DNA of 64,000 nucleotides, taken from contig JAADJZ010000009.1 in the NCBI GenBank assembly GCA_011032825.1, positions 1 through 64,000 of the forward strand, in the 5' to 3' direction. Under the pieces are notes generated by a model. That model did no database searches. It was given only the letters and a program-made list of their open reading frames with translations, and was not told the DNA's origin. The translations under genes and the position numbers were made by a program. The DNA comes from Massariosphaeria phaeospora (lineage: Eukaryota; Ascomycota; Dothideomycetes; Pleosporales). Shown one piece after another: positions 44,701-58,367 of the stretch. Within the stretch, counting starts at the first letter, position 1. Each line of letters starts with the position of its first letter.

Positions 44701-47700
44701 GTTTTTTTTAAAATTTGCTAACTTTTATTAAAAGTTTATTAAGAATTACTCTAAGACTACAACACTGCTCTTAGAAGTTACTAAAAAAAATAAAAAGTTT
44801 AAATAGACAAAAGCACAAGAATAGGCGTTTTAAGAACTTAGAAAAAAGTTTACTACAGCACCAATGCTACAAATGCACAACCTAAAAAAAAAACTTAAGT
44901 AAAAACCAATGCTTTAGACTATGCATTAGAAGCAATACTTTTACAGCAATGCAACGACAAGAAATAAAAACTAGTGTTTTACTATTCTAGAAAGTTTTTA
45001 AGAGCAGAACTTAACTACGACGTTTACAATAAAAAGCTATTAGCAATAATAAACGCTTTTAAACAATAAAAAGCATAGCTAAAAAGAGCAAGGCATTAAG
45101 TACAAGTGTACTTAGATTATTAGAACTTTACTAGCTTTACTACAACTAAGAAATTAAATAGACAACAAGTTAAATAAGCTGAATTTATAGTAGATTACAA
45201 TATCAAGATATACTATTGCAAAAAAACTAACAATAGAGCTGCAAACGCGCTTAGTTGAAAATTAGATTTTATAAAAACTAACAAACTAGTTACGCACGAC
45301 TTAGTATTACAACGAAACTTAAACGAAACTCTTAAATACAACCAACTACGATTAGCTAAAATAGCTAAAGTTACAAGCATTAAAGAAAAAATGCACTAAA
45401 AATAGAGCAAAAACAACTAGCAAAGATAAATAGTTACAAACAATACTTAAGCTATATAGCTTATCTAGAAATTACATGCTTCACAAGCATATAAACACCT
45501 AAAGATTAACAAAATAGTTTAACAAATCTTGAACAAGTACTTAATGCTCTACGTACAAAACATAGTTTAAAAAGTAGTAAGCAACTATTTAGATTGTTTA
45601 AAAAACAAACTTAAAAAACACAAGCTTTACGGATTACTTTAACCGCTAGAACTACTTGCACGCTTATAGATTAGCGTTACAATAAACTTTATAGTAAAGC
45701 TTTTAAAATTGTTAAAACCTAAATTAGCACGGCTATGCAACTCGATCTTGGTAATTGTAAATTAATTAACTAAAGAATTACATTTTGTACCAACAGAAAA
45801 ATCAATTACGGCAGAAGAAATAGCTTACGAGGTTACAAAAGTACTCGTCGCTAATTACAAATTGCTAGAACAGTTTATTACTAATAGAAACAAGCTATTT
45901 ATATTAAAGTTTTAAAATACGTTTTTAGCCTAGTTAGAAGTTGCAAAGAAACTATCAACTAGCTTTCACTCGCAAACAAACGGCTAGACAGAACAAATAA
46001 ACTAAATACTAAAATAGTATCTACGAATGTACACTAACAAGTTGCAAAACAACTAGGTTAAACTTCTACTAATAGCACAATTGGCTTACAACAGCACAAG
46101 GTCTACGACTACAAAACACTCGCTTTACTACGCAAATCATAGATATAAGCTAGTAGCTTATTAAAATTTAAAAAATATTAAAAGCATCTTGCTAGTAGCA
46201 GATAATAAAGCTTCTAGAATGCAAGAATTACACAACGAATTAAGCTAACGAATCGCTTAAAAGAACTTTACGACAGCTAAGTTAGCAAACAAGAAAAAGC
46301 TTAAAAAACTAACTTTTAAAAAGAGAAATAGAGTTTTTCTCTTACGAAAAAACCTAAAAACTAAACAACTATGCAACAAGTTAAACAACTTTCAAATAGA
46401 ACCGTTCAAAATTCTAAAGGTTAAAAAACTTGTATTATTTAAACTACAGCTACCTACAAGCATGCGCATACACTTAGTTTTTTACAAATTACTTTTTAAA
46501 CTAGCACTACTAGACGCTAAAGTAGCAACTAATATTAAACTCAAAGATAAAGAGTACGAAGTCGAAAAAGTCAAAGACCTACAAAAGTTTAAACGTTAGT
46601 AGAAATACATAGTTAAATAGCAAGAATAGCCAAAAAGCTAGAATACATAGGAACTAATACGGAATTTTACAAACTGCAAGGAACTAGTACGAAAGTATTA
46701 CTAGCAAAATCTAGAAGCAAGAAATCCAAGTTCTCTAAAAAAGTAGAAAAGTTAAAAGAAAAAAAAACAAGTAGAGAAAAGTTAGTTTGTAACTAGCCTA
46801 AGTTAGCTAAAAGCGTTTTAAATAGCAGCGGTACAGAACTATTAGTAGAAGCTATACTTTTAAAATTAACAGCAGCGTTAAACTGCGCAGCTTCTAGTTT
46901 CTCTAGCTCTTTAATAGCAACTTACTTATTAGCAAAACGCTAATTTTTTTCTATTTTAGCAACAAAAAGCTCTACTCGAAGAGTAGCAGCACGAGACTTT
47001 GCTGCGAACACTAGCTAAGTAGCCTAGATTCGTGCAAATAGCACCTATTGCTTAGCTAGCAAAAGCTAATATTGCAAGTTGCAACGCTTTTGTTAAAAAG
47101 CTGCTTACTTTTTTTTTGTTAGAGCAAGACTGCAAGGCGCGCTAGACTAAAAGCATTTAGTACACTTATCTAACGAGAGATTAACTAGGCACTTTAGGTT
47201 CTTTTTAAAACAACAGCCGCAAGAAGCAAGCATTTTTAGACTAGTTTTACAAATACAAGCAACTTAATTGTAACAACAGCAAGTTAACTTAAAATACGAA
47301 TCTACAAAAAGCGAAGACTTAAGCATAGTTAAACTTAAAAACTCAAAAGAATACAAAAGAAAGCTACGACACGACGAGAATTAAAGTTAACTTACTTTTA
47401 TACAAAACAGCACTTTTAATGCAAAGCACAAAAAAAACTAGCATAGCATAGTAGAACAGCTATTAAAACGATATTCTTAAAGAAAGAAATAATGTTACAA
47501 ATAAAAACAATACTAGGTATTGTAAACTAAGCAACGACGTAGAAAAGTTGTTAGAGCTTGCAAGTTTGCAAAACAAAAGTACAGCAATGCGCGAAGCAAG
47601 ATTAAGTTAGCAGTTACGTAATAGTAATTAGTGCGATTAAAGCTTTAGCGAACTAAGTATACTAAGTAGCAAGTGCTTAGCTAGCCTAAAGCGCTTAGCA

Positions 47701-47993
47701 ACTAAGCACACTAAGCGAACTAAGCAAAACGCTTTTAGCAAAGAATTATAGAACTATATAAATTAGCAAAATTTCTTTTATAGTTTAAATTCTTTGTAGT
47801 TAACTTTTCTAAGTACATTTTATACATAGATTAAATCTATAAGCAACAAATTGTTACTTTGTTATTCTATTCAAAATAAAATTAAGATTGTTTTTTTGTT
47901 GTTATTAAGCTTTTTGAACACAGAACAATTTCTTAGGCGAAATCTTCGAGTTCGATAACTCGTACCTTCGGTAAGAGAATACTTCTAATAACA

Positions 47994-49052
47994 CTTTTAC
48001 GTACTTTGCAAATGTTATTAGCTTATAGTTGTTAGCGTTAGGTATGAAAATCTACTACTTATATTAGCTATATACGTACTAGCTAGTTGCAACGCTAATT
48101 TAGTAGCTAGTTTCGTTTATATTGTACGTATTGCAAAGCAAAACGCTTAGCTATTAAATAAAGCTTTTAAGTTTCGTAAACTAAGCGCGCAGCGCTTTTA
48201 GTTGCTAAGCAAGTTTTCTTTGTATTTCTATTAGCTTTACTTTAACGCGCTTGTATTTTAAGTGCTTTTGCAGCTAGCAGCGCGCTTAATTTGTACCTAG
48301 TAGTAAAAGCGCTTTGTTAATACTTAAATATAACTTTGCTAGTAGCGCTGTTGCTTGCTACTCTACCTAGCTGCAGCATATTCTTAAACTAATAGCGTTA
48401 ATAAAGTTAAAATAGCGCACAAGAGCAAGCTTTTAAGCAAGCAATAATAGCTAATTTAAAGCTTTACAATTTAATCGCGTTAAGAGCTTAAAATAAACGT
48501 AGCGAAAGCAATTGTAAAGTAGTTTGTAGATTGTAGCGTAAAATTTAAAGTTAAGCGCGTTGTACGCTTGTAAGCGCAACGCGTGCATTTGCAGCTTAAA
48601 TACTTCTCTAGCGTATTTCTTTGCAGCGAATAAATTGCAAAGCATAGATTTAAAAGTTTTATTGCGTTAGAAATTAATTATATAGCGTTGTAGCAAGAAT
48701 TGATTTATAAAAGAATATTTTGTTTGCATTAAAAAACTAATTTTAATTGAAAGAATAAGCTTGTGCTACGCACGAGCAATTTTATAAAAAATTTCAATTT
48801 TTTTTTAAACTTAAGTAAAGTAATAGTTTTTAAAATTCTAAAATTAGTAGCTTTTATAGCTGTCTAGAATAAGTAGCTAGTATATTTCTACTTAGCGCAT
48901 TTTTGTGTGCGCGTTAAAGTGCTTTAACTATTTTAAACCTAAAGCGTTGTTTGTTTACTTATTTTTTAATACTAAAAGCTTTTAATTGCGTAGTATTAAA
49001 GCTTTTTTGTACTACGCAAAAATGTAAACGCGTTTTTTGTAAATAATAAAAA
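47994..49052. other. RIP-degraded AT-rich DNA between gypsy elements
   Basis: No genes. Positions 48,812-48,960 are the reverse complement of a segment at about 57,750-57,895 (shared GTTAAAGTGCTTTAACTA), so a further repeat family is present in both orientations. A 64-codon minus ORF at 48,451-48,645 has only Lys/Leu/Tyr-biased RIP composition. Confidence 0.6.
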
Positions 49053-49057
49053 GCAAA

Positions 49058-49268
49058 TGTAATAAGCGGATACCTAATAGAATACCTTAGCTGCTAAGCT
49101 TTAGTTAAAGCAATCTCGTACGAAATTGCTTCGCTAACTTTTAACTAAGCTTCGATAAATTCTAGCGTAGCGTAGAAAGTATAAAAAGCTTTTTTATCTT
49201 ATAAATAAAACTGCATTAATTTATTACTTTTTATATTAGAGCTTGCTTACTTTGGCAATTCTCTTACA
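49058..49268 (+). repeat. 5' LTR of the outer nested gypsy element (partner 63,486-63,696)
   Basis: 211 bp, TGTAATAAGCG…TTGGCAATTCTCTTACA. It is related in its ends (TGTAATA…GGCAATT) to the 287-bp LTR of the inner element, so the two are sister families. Confidence 0.88.
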
Positions 49269-51689
49269 TTTAAATTAATCAACTTTTTTAAAATAAAAAT
49301 CGCGAGATTCTTTGAAAGTAGTAATATTTAGAAAGTTTAGAAACTTATTAAATTCTTTACGGCAACAATTAAATAAAAGTTTCTAAAACAAACCAAAGCT
49401 TACAACTATAATAGCTAACTTTAATAAAGTTTTAGTAGTAGTAGCATAAGTTAGGGAAATGCAGCAAAGTAGCGTTTTTACTAGCAAAATTAAGTTTGTT
49501 TTGCGTAAACAAATAGCTTATAAGAGTTTTAACTTAAAAACAATCTAGATTTGCATAAACGCAATAAGCAATGCGTTAAAAAAAAAGTTACTTTAAAAAA
49601 AAAGCTTAAACTTAAAACTTTTTAAAAAGCTTACAAAGTTTTAAAAAACATAAACTTTTGCAATATTTTAAGTACTATAGATTTCTTTGTAAACTAGCAA
49701 AGAATTTTTAAGCTCTAAAGCTTTAGTTAATAATAAGCTTTGCAAGCTAAACATAGTTAAAGCTATGCAATCTCGTATTCTTAAGCTTAAACAAAAAGTA
49801 GCTTACTATTGCAACACTTTGTATTTAACCTACTTAAGCTTTTTTTAAACTTCTACTACTTAGCTACTAACAACTTTGTTAAGCAAACTTTTAGCATAGT
49901 AAAAAAAATACAGAATTTCTAATTTAGCTTTGTTTAGCAGCGAGATTAAGAACTACGCAAAATTTTAAATACAAATAGAAAACACAATTTTTTACAACAA
50001 GAAATCTATCAAAACTAGCTGCAGTTACATTTTTAACTAGTTAAAAAAATTTACTTTTACTACAAAGCTAGCTTAGTACTAAAAAAACTAAAGTAAAGTA
50101 AGCTTATCTAGACATCTACTACGTAGATAAAAACTACGCAAATAAAGCTTAAACTCGCTTTTTTATTTTACTTATAAAAAAGTGCTTTTTAGAAGTACAA
50201 CAAAGAGTTTATAAAACTTACATACAACTTAAGTATAAATACAATTACTAATTTTAATATACTTAAAAACTATTACTTAGCTAGCTTTTAACTAAACCTC
50301 TAGAAACAAATAGGTATTGTAATTCTAAATTTTACTAGCTTTTTTTAAGAAGTTATAAACTACGTTGCTTTAATTAAAAAAAACTTTTAGCAAGCTAAAC
50401 ACGCTTCGTAGAACTAGCTAACAATTGCTAGTAGCGCTTTCGCTGCTAACCTAGATGCTATAAAATAAACGTTAGAAGTAACGGCTACTTAAATAGCTTG
50501 CTTAAAAGCAACAACTAAACGTACTCGTAGCAAAAAAAAAGCTGTTTAGCAAACTAAAAAAGAAATTAATTGCTGTTACTAACTAAAGCTTTGCTTTAAG
50601 TGCGTAGACTTTAGCTACTATAGCTTAAACTACTACTTAAACGCAGCAAAGAAACTATTGTTAGTTTAAACTACTACTACGCTTGCTTCTTAAGCAAAGA
50701 ACGCAACCGAAGTAAAAGATTTAGAAAACTAGTTACTTTTAGCACAAAACGTAGCTAAGAGTAGACTAAAAGAAATACGCAGAAATTGTTAAACTAGTAT
50801 CTTAGATTTCGCTAAAAATAGCTAAACATAAAACTTTTAACTATATACTTACTTATTAATTAGAATAGTTTTGTTTTAACATTGCTAGATTTAGAATGTA
50901 ATACGTATAGTATTGTAAGTAAAAAGTTTTACAACAAAGTGCGTTTCTAGCGTATTCTAATAAAATACTAGTTAATTATAAACTTAAACAACTACTAAGT
51001 AGTAGTTTAAAAAGCTACTTACTTTAACATAAACATTAACAGCTATAAAAAAGTAGTTTAGACTTTTGTTATAAGCGACAATAGTTTTAATATTATTCTT
51101 AGCTAGCTTTAGATAAACTACTACAACGTTACTATTGCTTTTGCAAAGAAATTAGTTTTTATGCACTCTATAAAAATATAAATTTAAAAGTAAAAAAAAA
51201 AGAACTTTTAAATAGTTCTAGAATTTTAGAATTGTTTGCTAAAGCTTTTAGCTACTTTATACAAAACGCAAAATAAAAAAGCTTAACAACTTAAGTTTTT
51301 GCAGTATTTATAGCAAACATCTAAAAAGTACTAGCGCTTAAAATTAAGCTTAACTTAAAAAACACATTTTTAAACTAGATGTAAAACTAGTACAAAGCTT
51401 TTTTGCAAACTAAAGCTAACAAGCTTGTACTATACTAAAAGAAAATAAACTACACTATTAAGCTTGTAAAAAAAAACAAAGTAAAGTTAAAAGTTTTGTA
51501 CAGCTTACTTTATAACATGTTTAAAAACAAACTTTTTATACTAAAAAAGCAGCTTACTTTTTATTTTAACTAAAAACTTATACAAGTTAGCTGCTTTTAG
51601 GCTAGCGCTTTTATTTTATTCGCAAAGAAATTAAAAAGCAGATTAAAATTTTGCGTAGATTACTAAGCACTTAGCGCAATTTAAAAAAA

Positions 51690-52000
51690 AAACTAATATT
51701 CTTTGCTACTAATTTACGAAACGCTAAACTAAATTAGCAAAGCTAAATAGCTTACTAAGCTAGACGTTGTTTAAGCGTTTTACAAAATCTAAATCGCACT
51801 TAAAAAAAAGTAAAAAACAGCGTTCTATACAAAATTCGAGCTGTACAAATAAATAGTTTATTTTTTTAAACTAGCTAACGCACTAAGTACTTTTTAGAAG
51901 TACATTAATTACGTTTTTGTAGCGTACATTAATATTAACGCTTTTGCGTACATTAACAACGTGCTTATTTACTTTAACAAAAGCTATAAAAACTACTACT
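51690..52000 (+). pseudogene. Reverse transcriptase remnant of the outer gypsy element
   Basis: Through-stop reading gives F-T-K/L-T-K-L-D, then a segment like A-F-Y-x-x-F-x-L-Y and Y-I-N-N-V-L-I-Y-F, parallel to the copy at 56,030-56,330. Frame destroyed by RIP. Confidence 0.75.
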
Positions 52001-52468
52001 AGAAAGTTAAAAACATTGTTTAAAAACTCTAAAACGCTAGCTTGCACTTTGATATTAAAAATTTAAAATTTAAAATTACAAAACTAAGTATTTTAGCTTT
52101 ATTACTAAAGTTGAGAAAAGTATTAGCATAGATTTTAAAAAAGTACGAGCAATTTTTAAGTAAAAGCGCTAGCTTTAGTTAAAAAAATACAAAGCTTTGT
52201 TAGCTTTGCAAATTTTTACAAGCAATTTATACGCTATTTTTTTGCTATTGTTTTCTTGCTAACGAAATTAACAAGCAAAAGCTACGAGTTTAGCTAAAGC
52301 TAAAAGCAATAAAAAGCGTTTGATACGCTAAAAAAGAAATTTATGTTTAGCTTATTGCTAGCTTATTTTAACTTAAACTTAAATACAGTAATTAAAGCAA
52401 ACGCTTTTAGATACGCTACAAGCAGCGCTTTTTTACAAAAAACTAATATATAGCACGTAGTAGCTTAC

Positions 52469-52755
52469 TGTAATAAGCTAGAAGCTTAATAAAAAAATTT
52501 AGTCGTAGAACTTTAGTAGCTATTAACGCTGTACGTAATAGCTTCGACAATACTCAAAAAAGCTTCGCTAGTTTTTAGTTAACGAAGGCTTTGCGGTATT
52601 AGGTTTTTACATAGCTTTTAAAAGCGCTTCGCAAGTGCTTTAAAAGCTAACTAACTATAAAGTATATAAAGCTCTTTTGTTCGCGCTGTAGATAAACTCT
52701 ATTAAATTTATTATATTCTATATTAGAACTAGCTATCTTTGGCAATTTTCTTTTA
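52469..52755 (+). repeat. 5' LTR of the inner gypsy element (partner 62,632-62,918)
   Basis: The two 287-bp LTRs have equal length and align without gaps; differences are nearly all C/T or G/A. Both contain TAACTAACTATAAAGTATAT, a likely TATA region. Confidence 0.9.
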
Positions 52756-53834
52756 TTTGAATTTAATTAATTTCTACGCAGTAAAGATCGTAAGATTTTT
52801 AAAAAGTACAACACTTTTAGAAGTTAAAAGCAACTTTCAAGAAACTCTACGACGCAGCGAAAAAAGTTTTTAAAACTAAATTGCTACGATAGATAGTACT
52901 TAGAATAAGTATATTTAAATGCTAGTTGTAGAAGCTCGTAAGCTAGAAAGCAAAAGCTAAAGTAGCAAAGCAATTAAAAAAGCTCTATAAAAGCTAATAA
53001 ATAACAACAAACTTAATGTAAAAACTTAAGAGATTTGTTTTAATGCAGCGAAAGCTACATATACAAAAATATTCGTTGCAAAACTCGTAACAAAACTACT
53101 TTAAAAAGTAACAAATAATTAGCTACTAGCAGCGAAGCTAGTTCTCGCAAGACTTTTGAATTCTAAGCAGCTAGTTAATAACAAGAGTACAAAAGTTTAG
53201 GCGCTTATTAAAATACTGCAAAATTAAGTTTAAATTCTTTAGAAAAAAAAAAGAGCTGCGCTAGCAATACTGCTAACTTCTTTTAGTATTTCAAAAGCTT
53301 CTACGCTAATTACAAAGCGCAATAAAATGCTTAATCTAGTTTAGTTCAACAAAGCAAAGTTAGACTATAAACAATTTAAAGTCTAAGTAAAAAACAAAAT
53401 GCTTAATAACAAAGATTTAATTGAAAACTTATGCGGCTATATCTACAACTGCTTAATAAAGCAAGTAGCTACTACTAAACTCGCTTAGTATTAGAAATAC
53501 TATAACGAAATAGCAAAAAAGTTTTAAAAGTACTTTAACGAGTACTACTAGAACTACATGCGAGCGCAAAAAGCGCTTAATTAATCTTTGCTTTTAGGCA
53601 AAAGAAAATGTTTTTTTAAAAGTATAATAAAGAATTTATGCTTTTTGCGTACAACGCAAAAATAACAAGCAACGTAGCTACATTAAAAAACTAGTACAAA
53701 GCAAAGCTTTGCGCTAATCTATAGAACAAAATAGTTAGCGTTATTATTTCTCTAGCATAGCAACTCTAGAACTTAATAAAACGAGTTATTTAAATTAAGA
53801 AAAACCTAAACTGCGCAAAAGCAAACAACTAGTA

Positions 53835-54749
53835 ACGTAAAGCACTAGCGAACCCGCCACACCAGCGAACCCGCCAAAATTTCTTAGCACTAAATTCTTA
53901 GGTTTAAAGCTTAATAACGTTACTAATAGTAGAGCTATTTAGATAGTTTTTACACCGTTTTAAAGCCTTACTCTAGCACTTTTAGACTAACTAAAAATTG
54001 CCTAAATAGGACTAGTATAGCTAGAGTTAAAAAGAGTTAAGTATAAAGAAACTCGCTTAGCTTCTAAACTCTACTTCTAGTACTAGACTACTATAATAAT
54101 TAGTAATACCCTCTAGTATTCTTTTCTATAGTTATTATTAAGTATTTATAAAGATTTTATAGCGTGCAGCCTAGAATTACACCTAGTAGAAAAGTTAGAA
54201 AGTTACTAATACTTCTATACTTTCTAAGTAAAAATATCTATATATAGCTTATATAATCTACTATATAGCTAATAAGTAATCTAGTTTATAGTCTACTATA
54301 GCTATATTAAGTTTGAAAAGTAATAAATACTTATTATTATAAATAATAATACTACTCTAAACTACTTAACTTTGTATGTAGAATCTAACTCTATTTACTA
54401 GCTTTAATTCTAGGCTGCAAGCTATAAAATCTTTATAAATACTTAATAATAACTATAGAAAAGAATACTAGAAGGTATTACTATTTATTATAGTAGTTTA
54501 GTACTAGAAGTAGGGTTTAGAAGCTAAGCGAGTTTCTTTATACTTAACTCTTAATAACTCTAGCTATACTAGCTCTATTTAGGCAATTTTTAGTTAGTCT
54601 GAAAGTGCTAGGGTAAGGCTTTAAAATAGTGTAAAAACTATCTAAATAGCTCTACTATTAGTAACGTTATTAAGCTTTAAACCTAAGAATTTAGTGCCAA
54701 GAAATTTTGGCGGGTTCGCTAGTGTGGCGGGTTCGCTAGTGCTTTACGT
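53835..54749. mobile_element. Foldback/MITE-like element with about 344-bp terminal inverted repeats and TA target duplication
   Basis: Arms 53,835-54,179 and 54,406-54,749 are nearly perfect inverted copies; the spacer is about 226 bp with no coding content. The outer end is ACGTAAAGCACTAGCGAACC, with a direct double of AGCGAACCCGCCA inside each arm. TA dinucleotides flank both ends (53,833-53,834 and 54,750-54,751), pointing to Tc1/mariner-type mobilisation. The arms keep CCC and GGG triplets that the surrounding retrotransposon has lost. Confidence 0.88.
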
Positions 54750-56029
54750 TAGCGAATAGTACTAAATTAATTAATAAGCAACACGAAAGCTATAAACTAG
54801 AAGCTAACAACTAAAGCTACTACTAAAGCAGCCCGCGCGGCTACTAATAACAAAAAAAAAAAGCGAGCTAAATAAGCAAACAACGCTAAAATAACAAAAC
54901 AACAAAAAAATTACTTTTGCTTTTAATGCGGTTTAGCGACTTACATGTTTAATAAATGCAAGCTTGCAACTTTAAAAAAGCCTAGTACAACTTAAAAAGC
55001 AACTTTTAAACTAGTTAAAAAAATAGCAAAAGTTAAAAAAGTTTTTAAGTTTAAGAACTTAGAAAACTAAACACTTCTAACTAAAAGCGTAGTTAAAAGT
55101 AGTAGAAAAAAAACATAGTTTCTTTATTAAATAAGTTTCTAAAGTTTTGCTAACGCTAGCTAAATAGAAAACTACTTATAGTACATGCAATTATTAATTA
55201 ATCTATTTTCGCTTTAGCAATGCTCGATTTTAGGTGCACTACCTATAGTTTTGTTAGTAAAAAGTTTTGTAAAAAAAACCGTTTCTTGCGTATTTTAGTA
55301 AAAGAAAATCTATAGTAAGCATTAGCGAACAAGTTGTTAAAGTTACAAAAGCTGCTTAGTTTACAATAAACCTAAAAATGTACGAACAAATAGTTTAAGC
55401 GTACGTTGTAACTAAGAATAACAAATAAAATATTATTCTAAAGCGCTTATAAATAAACGGAAGCTAGGTAACGCTAGCTTTAGCAAAAAAATTAGTTTTT
55501 ATCTATTCAACCAAAACACGCGTGCGGAGATAGAAAAGAAAAAAGCCTAAACAATAGCTCTAGCAAGTATTCGCAACTACGTTTAAAATAATAATGCAGT
55601 AGTTTAAAAGAAAAAACTTTAGCGTTAAAATTTTCGCCGCGTTTATAGCGAACATTTAGAAAGCTTTTTAAACTAAAGTAGTAGTTAACCTACGCTTAAC
55701 GCTGCTTGATTAAATAAAAAATTAGTATACAGCGTTTATGCAGTTTAAGGCTAACAAATTATTCTTTTACCAAAGCATAATAAACTACAGCATTAAACTA
55801 ATTAAAAAAAAAAAAAAAAAAGCAAAAGTCTTATAGAAACTTTTGTATAACATGTTTAAAAACAAACTATTAGTTTTGCAAAAGTAGCTTACTACGCATT
55901 TAAATCGCAGGTTTATTAGAGTAAGTTGCTTTTAGGCCAAAGCGCTAGTGTTGTTTGCAAAGAAACTTAGTAAAGAGCTACGCTTTTGCGTAGACTATTA
56001 GGCACTTAACGCTATTACGAAAAAAAACT

Positions 56030-56930
56030 AATACTCGCTGCTTTTAATTTACAAAACTCTAAATTAAATTAGCTAAGCTAAATAGTTTACTAAGCTAGAT
56101 ATTATTTAGGCCTTTTACAAAGTCTATATTGCTAAAGAAAACAAGTAAAAAACAGCTTTCTATACAAGATTTAAATTGTACGAATAAATAGTTTGCTTAT
56201 TTAGTTCTGCTAACGCTTTAAGTACGTTTTAGTAGTTTATTAACTACACTTTGCGTAATTACATTAACGTTAACGCCTTTGCATACTTGAATAATGTACT
56301 TATTTACTTTAAAAGGTTTTAAAAAGACTACTAGCAACGTGTTAAAAAAGTTGTTAACAAGTTAAAAAAAGCAAAGTTACAACTTAATATTAAGAAATGC
56401 AAGTTTAAAGTAACTAAAACTAAATACTTTAGTTTTATTATCAAAGTAGGCAAAGAAATTAGCATAGATCTAAAAAAGGTCTACGCGATTTTTAAATAAA
56501 AAGCTTTAGCTTTAGTTAAAAAAGTGCAAAGCTTCGTTAGTTTTGCAAACTTTTACTAGCAGTTTATTTACGCTTTTTTTGCAATTGTTTCTTTACTAAT
56601 AAAGTTAATAAAAAAAAGCATTAAATTTTGTTAAGAGCTTAAACAACAAAAAGCGTTTAACACGCTTAAAAAAAAGTTTATATCTAAGCTATTATTAGCC
56701 TATTTTAACTTCAATTTGAAAACCGCTATTAAAGCGAACGCTTTAGGAATAGCTACTAAAAAAGCGCTTTTTTAGAAAGCAAAAAACAACTTGTAGCAAG
56801 TAGTAGCTTACTACTTTGCTAAAATGTTACTTGTAGAATCTAACTACACTATTTACAACAAGAAATTATTAGTAGTAATTAAATGCATTACTAAGTAAAA
56901 AGCAAAGCTTAAAGTAGTAACGTAAACTAC
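56030..56930 (+). pseudogene. Reverse transcriptase and RNase H remnant of the inner gypsy element
   Basis: Through-stop translation shows FTKLDII, AFYK, KTAFYTRF, SSANALSTF, AYLNNVLIYF (active-site YLDD changed to YLNN) and, near 56,860, the RNase H-type YNKKLLVVIKCI. Many stops; no function. Confidence 0.8.
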
Positions 56931-58367
56931 TAGTAACTTAGCTAAACTAGTAACCTAGCTAAAAAACGCTAAAACTACGAATACTAACTTGCTTCTACTA
57001 TGCTTACACCTACGAACGCGCAATTACGTAAATACAAAAGTAAACTCTTTTTTGCTTTTAAAGCTTTTAAAGCTAGCAAATTCTAAAGCTTTCGCGCAGC
57101 TGCATAGTTTTTTACTATTAATTACTATTAACTTGCTAAACGCGATAAAGAAATACTTTTTAGTTTAAAAACTACGTTTACTCTCTATAAGCTTACAAGC
57201 ACTAAAAAAAACAATTGTCTAATACATTCTTAACTTTAACGCGCGAGAATTTGCGCTTTTTCTATTTAAAGTAGCTAATATAGCTAATAAACTGCTAGGC
57301 GAGCGTAGTAGCAAGCTAGTAAGCAAAAACTAGCTTGCGCGCTTCGTAACGCGTTTATCTAAACTTAAAATAGCTTTCAATTGAGCTAAAAATAAGCAGA
57401 GAATACTCTAAGAGAATTCAAAAATAATTAGCGCGTAGTTCAAGCTAGTAGAAAATATTAAAGCTAAGTACAACGTTTACAACAACAACGTGCACAACTT
57501 TAACAAAACTAGCTTTTAAATAAGCGTAATTGGTTCTATAAAAGTCGTTACAAGCTTTTAAAAACGTACTTAACTTAATTTTATTTAGCTAAGCAATTAA
57601 AAGTAGGTAATAGTTATCTAAAGCATTTGCGCCGCAAGGTACGCGATTTTGCTATTTATTATCTACAAAAAGCGCGTTTATATTTTAGCATAGTACAAAG
57701 AGAACTTTATACCTAGCAATTAAAAGCTTTTAGTTTCTAAGAACGGCTAGACAAACAACGCTTTTGGTTTTAAATAGTTAAAGCACTTTAACGCGCATAC
57801 AAAAGCGCGTTAAGTAGAAAAGTATTAGCTACTTATTTTAAACAGCTATAAAAGCTACTAATTTTAGAATTTCAAAAACTATTGCTTTAAAAACAAGATT
57901 TTTACGCTTTGCATACTAGCTTATTTATTTTATATTCTTTAGCTGCTAGATGTAGTTTGCTTTTTGCTGCTAAAGCTAAAGTACTCTTAACGCGTTTAAA
58001 ACTTAGCGCGCTAGCGCGTTTTTTATAATAACAAAAAAAGCTTTCTACTAGCTTTTAGAAACGCGTTTCTTAAAGTGTTTACAACAAAAAACTGCAAGAA
58101 AGCTTTTAAAGTTTTAAAGCTAGTTTTTATTAACGCGTAAGTAGTTTTTAGTTGTTTTAAAGTATAGCTGCGTACTTTGCTACTACTTCTCGCACTAGAA
58201 ACGCCGTAGCAGTTAAAAGCTCTAAGCAATATACTTAAATTTAAATCGCAATCAAAGCTAGTACGCGATTCTATTACTAAATCGCTTACTTTAGCGCAAA
58301 GTAGCTTCTTTTAGCTTGTAAAAAAAGCTAAATTAATGCTGCATTAGAACGCGCTTAAGAACTACTA

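Larger units (their letters stand above)
40841..47993 (+). mobile_element. Ty3/gypsy LTR retrotransposon, RIP-degraded, with both LTRs
   Basis: Direct terminal repeats at 40,841-41,325 and 47,509-47,993 (both 485 bp) share AATACTAGGTAT at the start and TAATAACA at the end. Plus-strand relics in gypsy order are a CCHC-like zinc knuckle near 42,290, reverse transcriptase at 44,130-44,700, RNase H about 44,930-45,120 and integrase about 45,640-46,130. Nearly all Gln/Arg/Trp codons that RIP can hit are stops. Target duplication not visible. Order RT before integrase excludes copia. Confidence 0.85.

Noticed and set aside
38907..58229. Short ORFs in the AT-rich half (38,907-39,161; 48,451-48,645; 58,023-58,229)
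   Set aside because: They lie in RIP-degraded repeats and have the Lys/Leu/Tyr/Phe bias of the mutated sequence; no domains.
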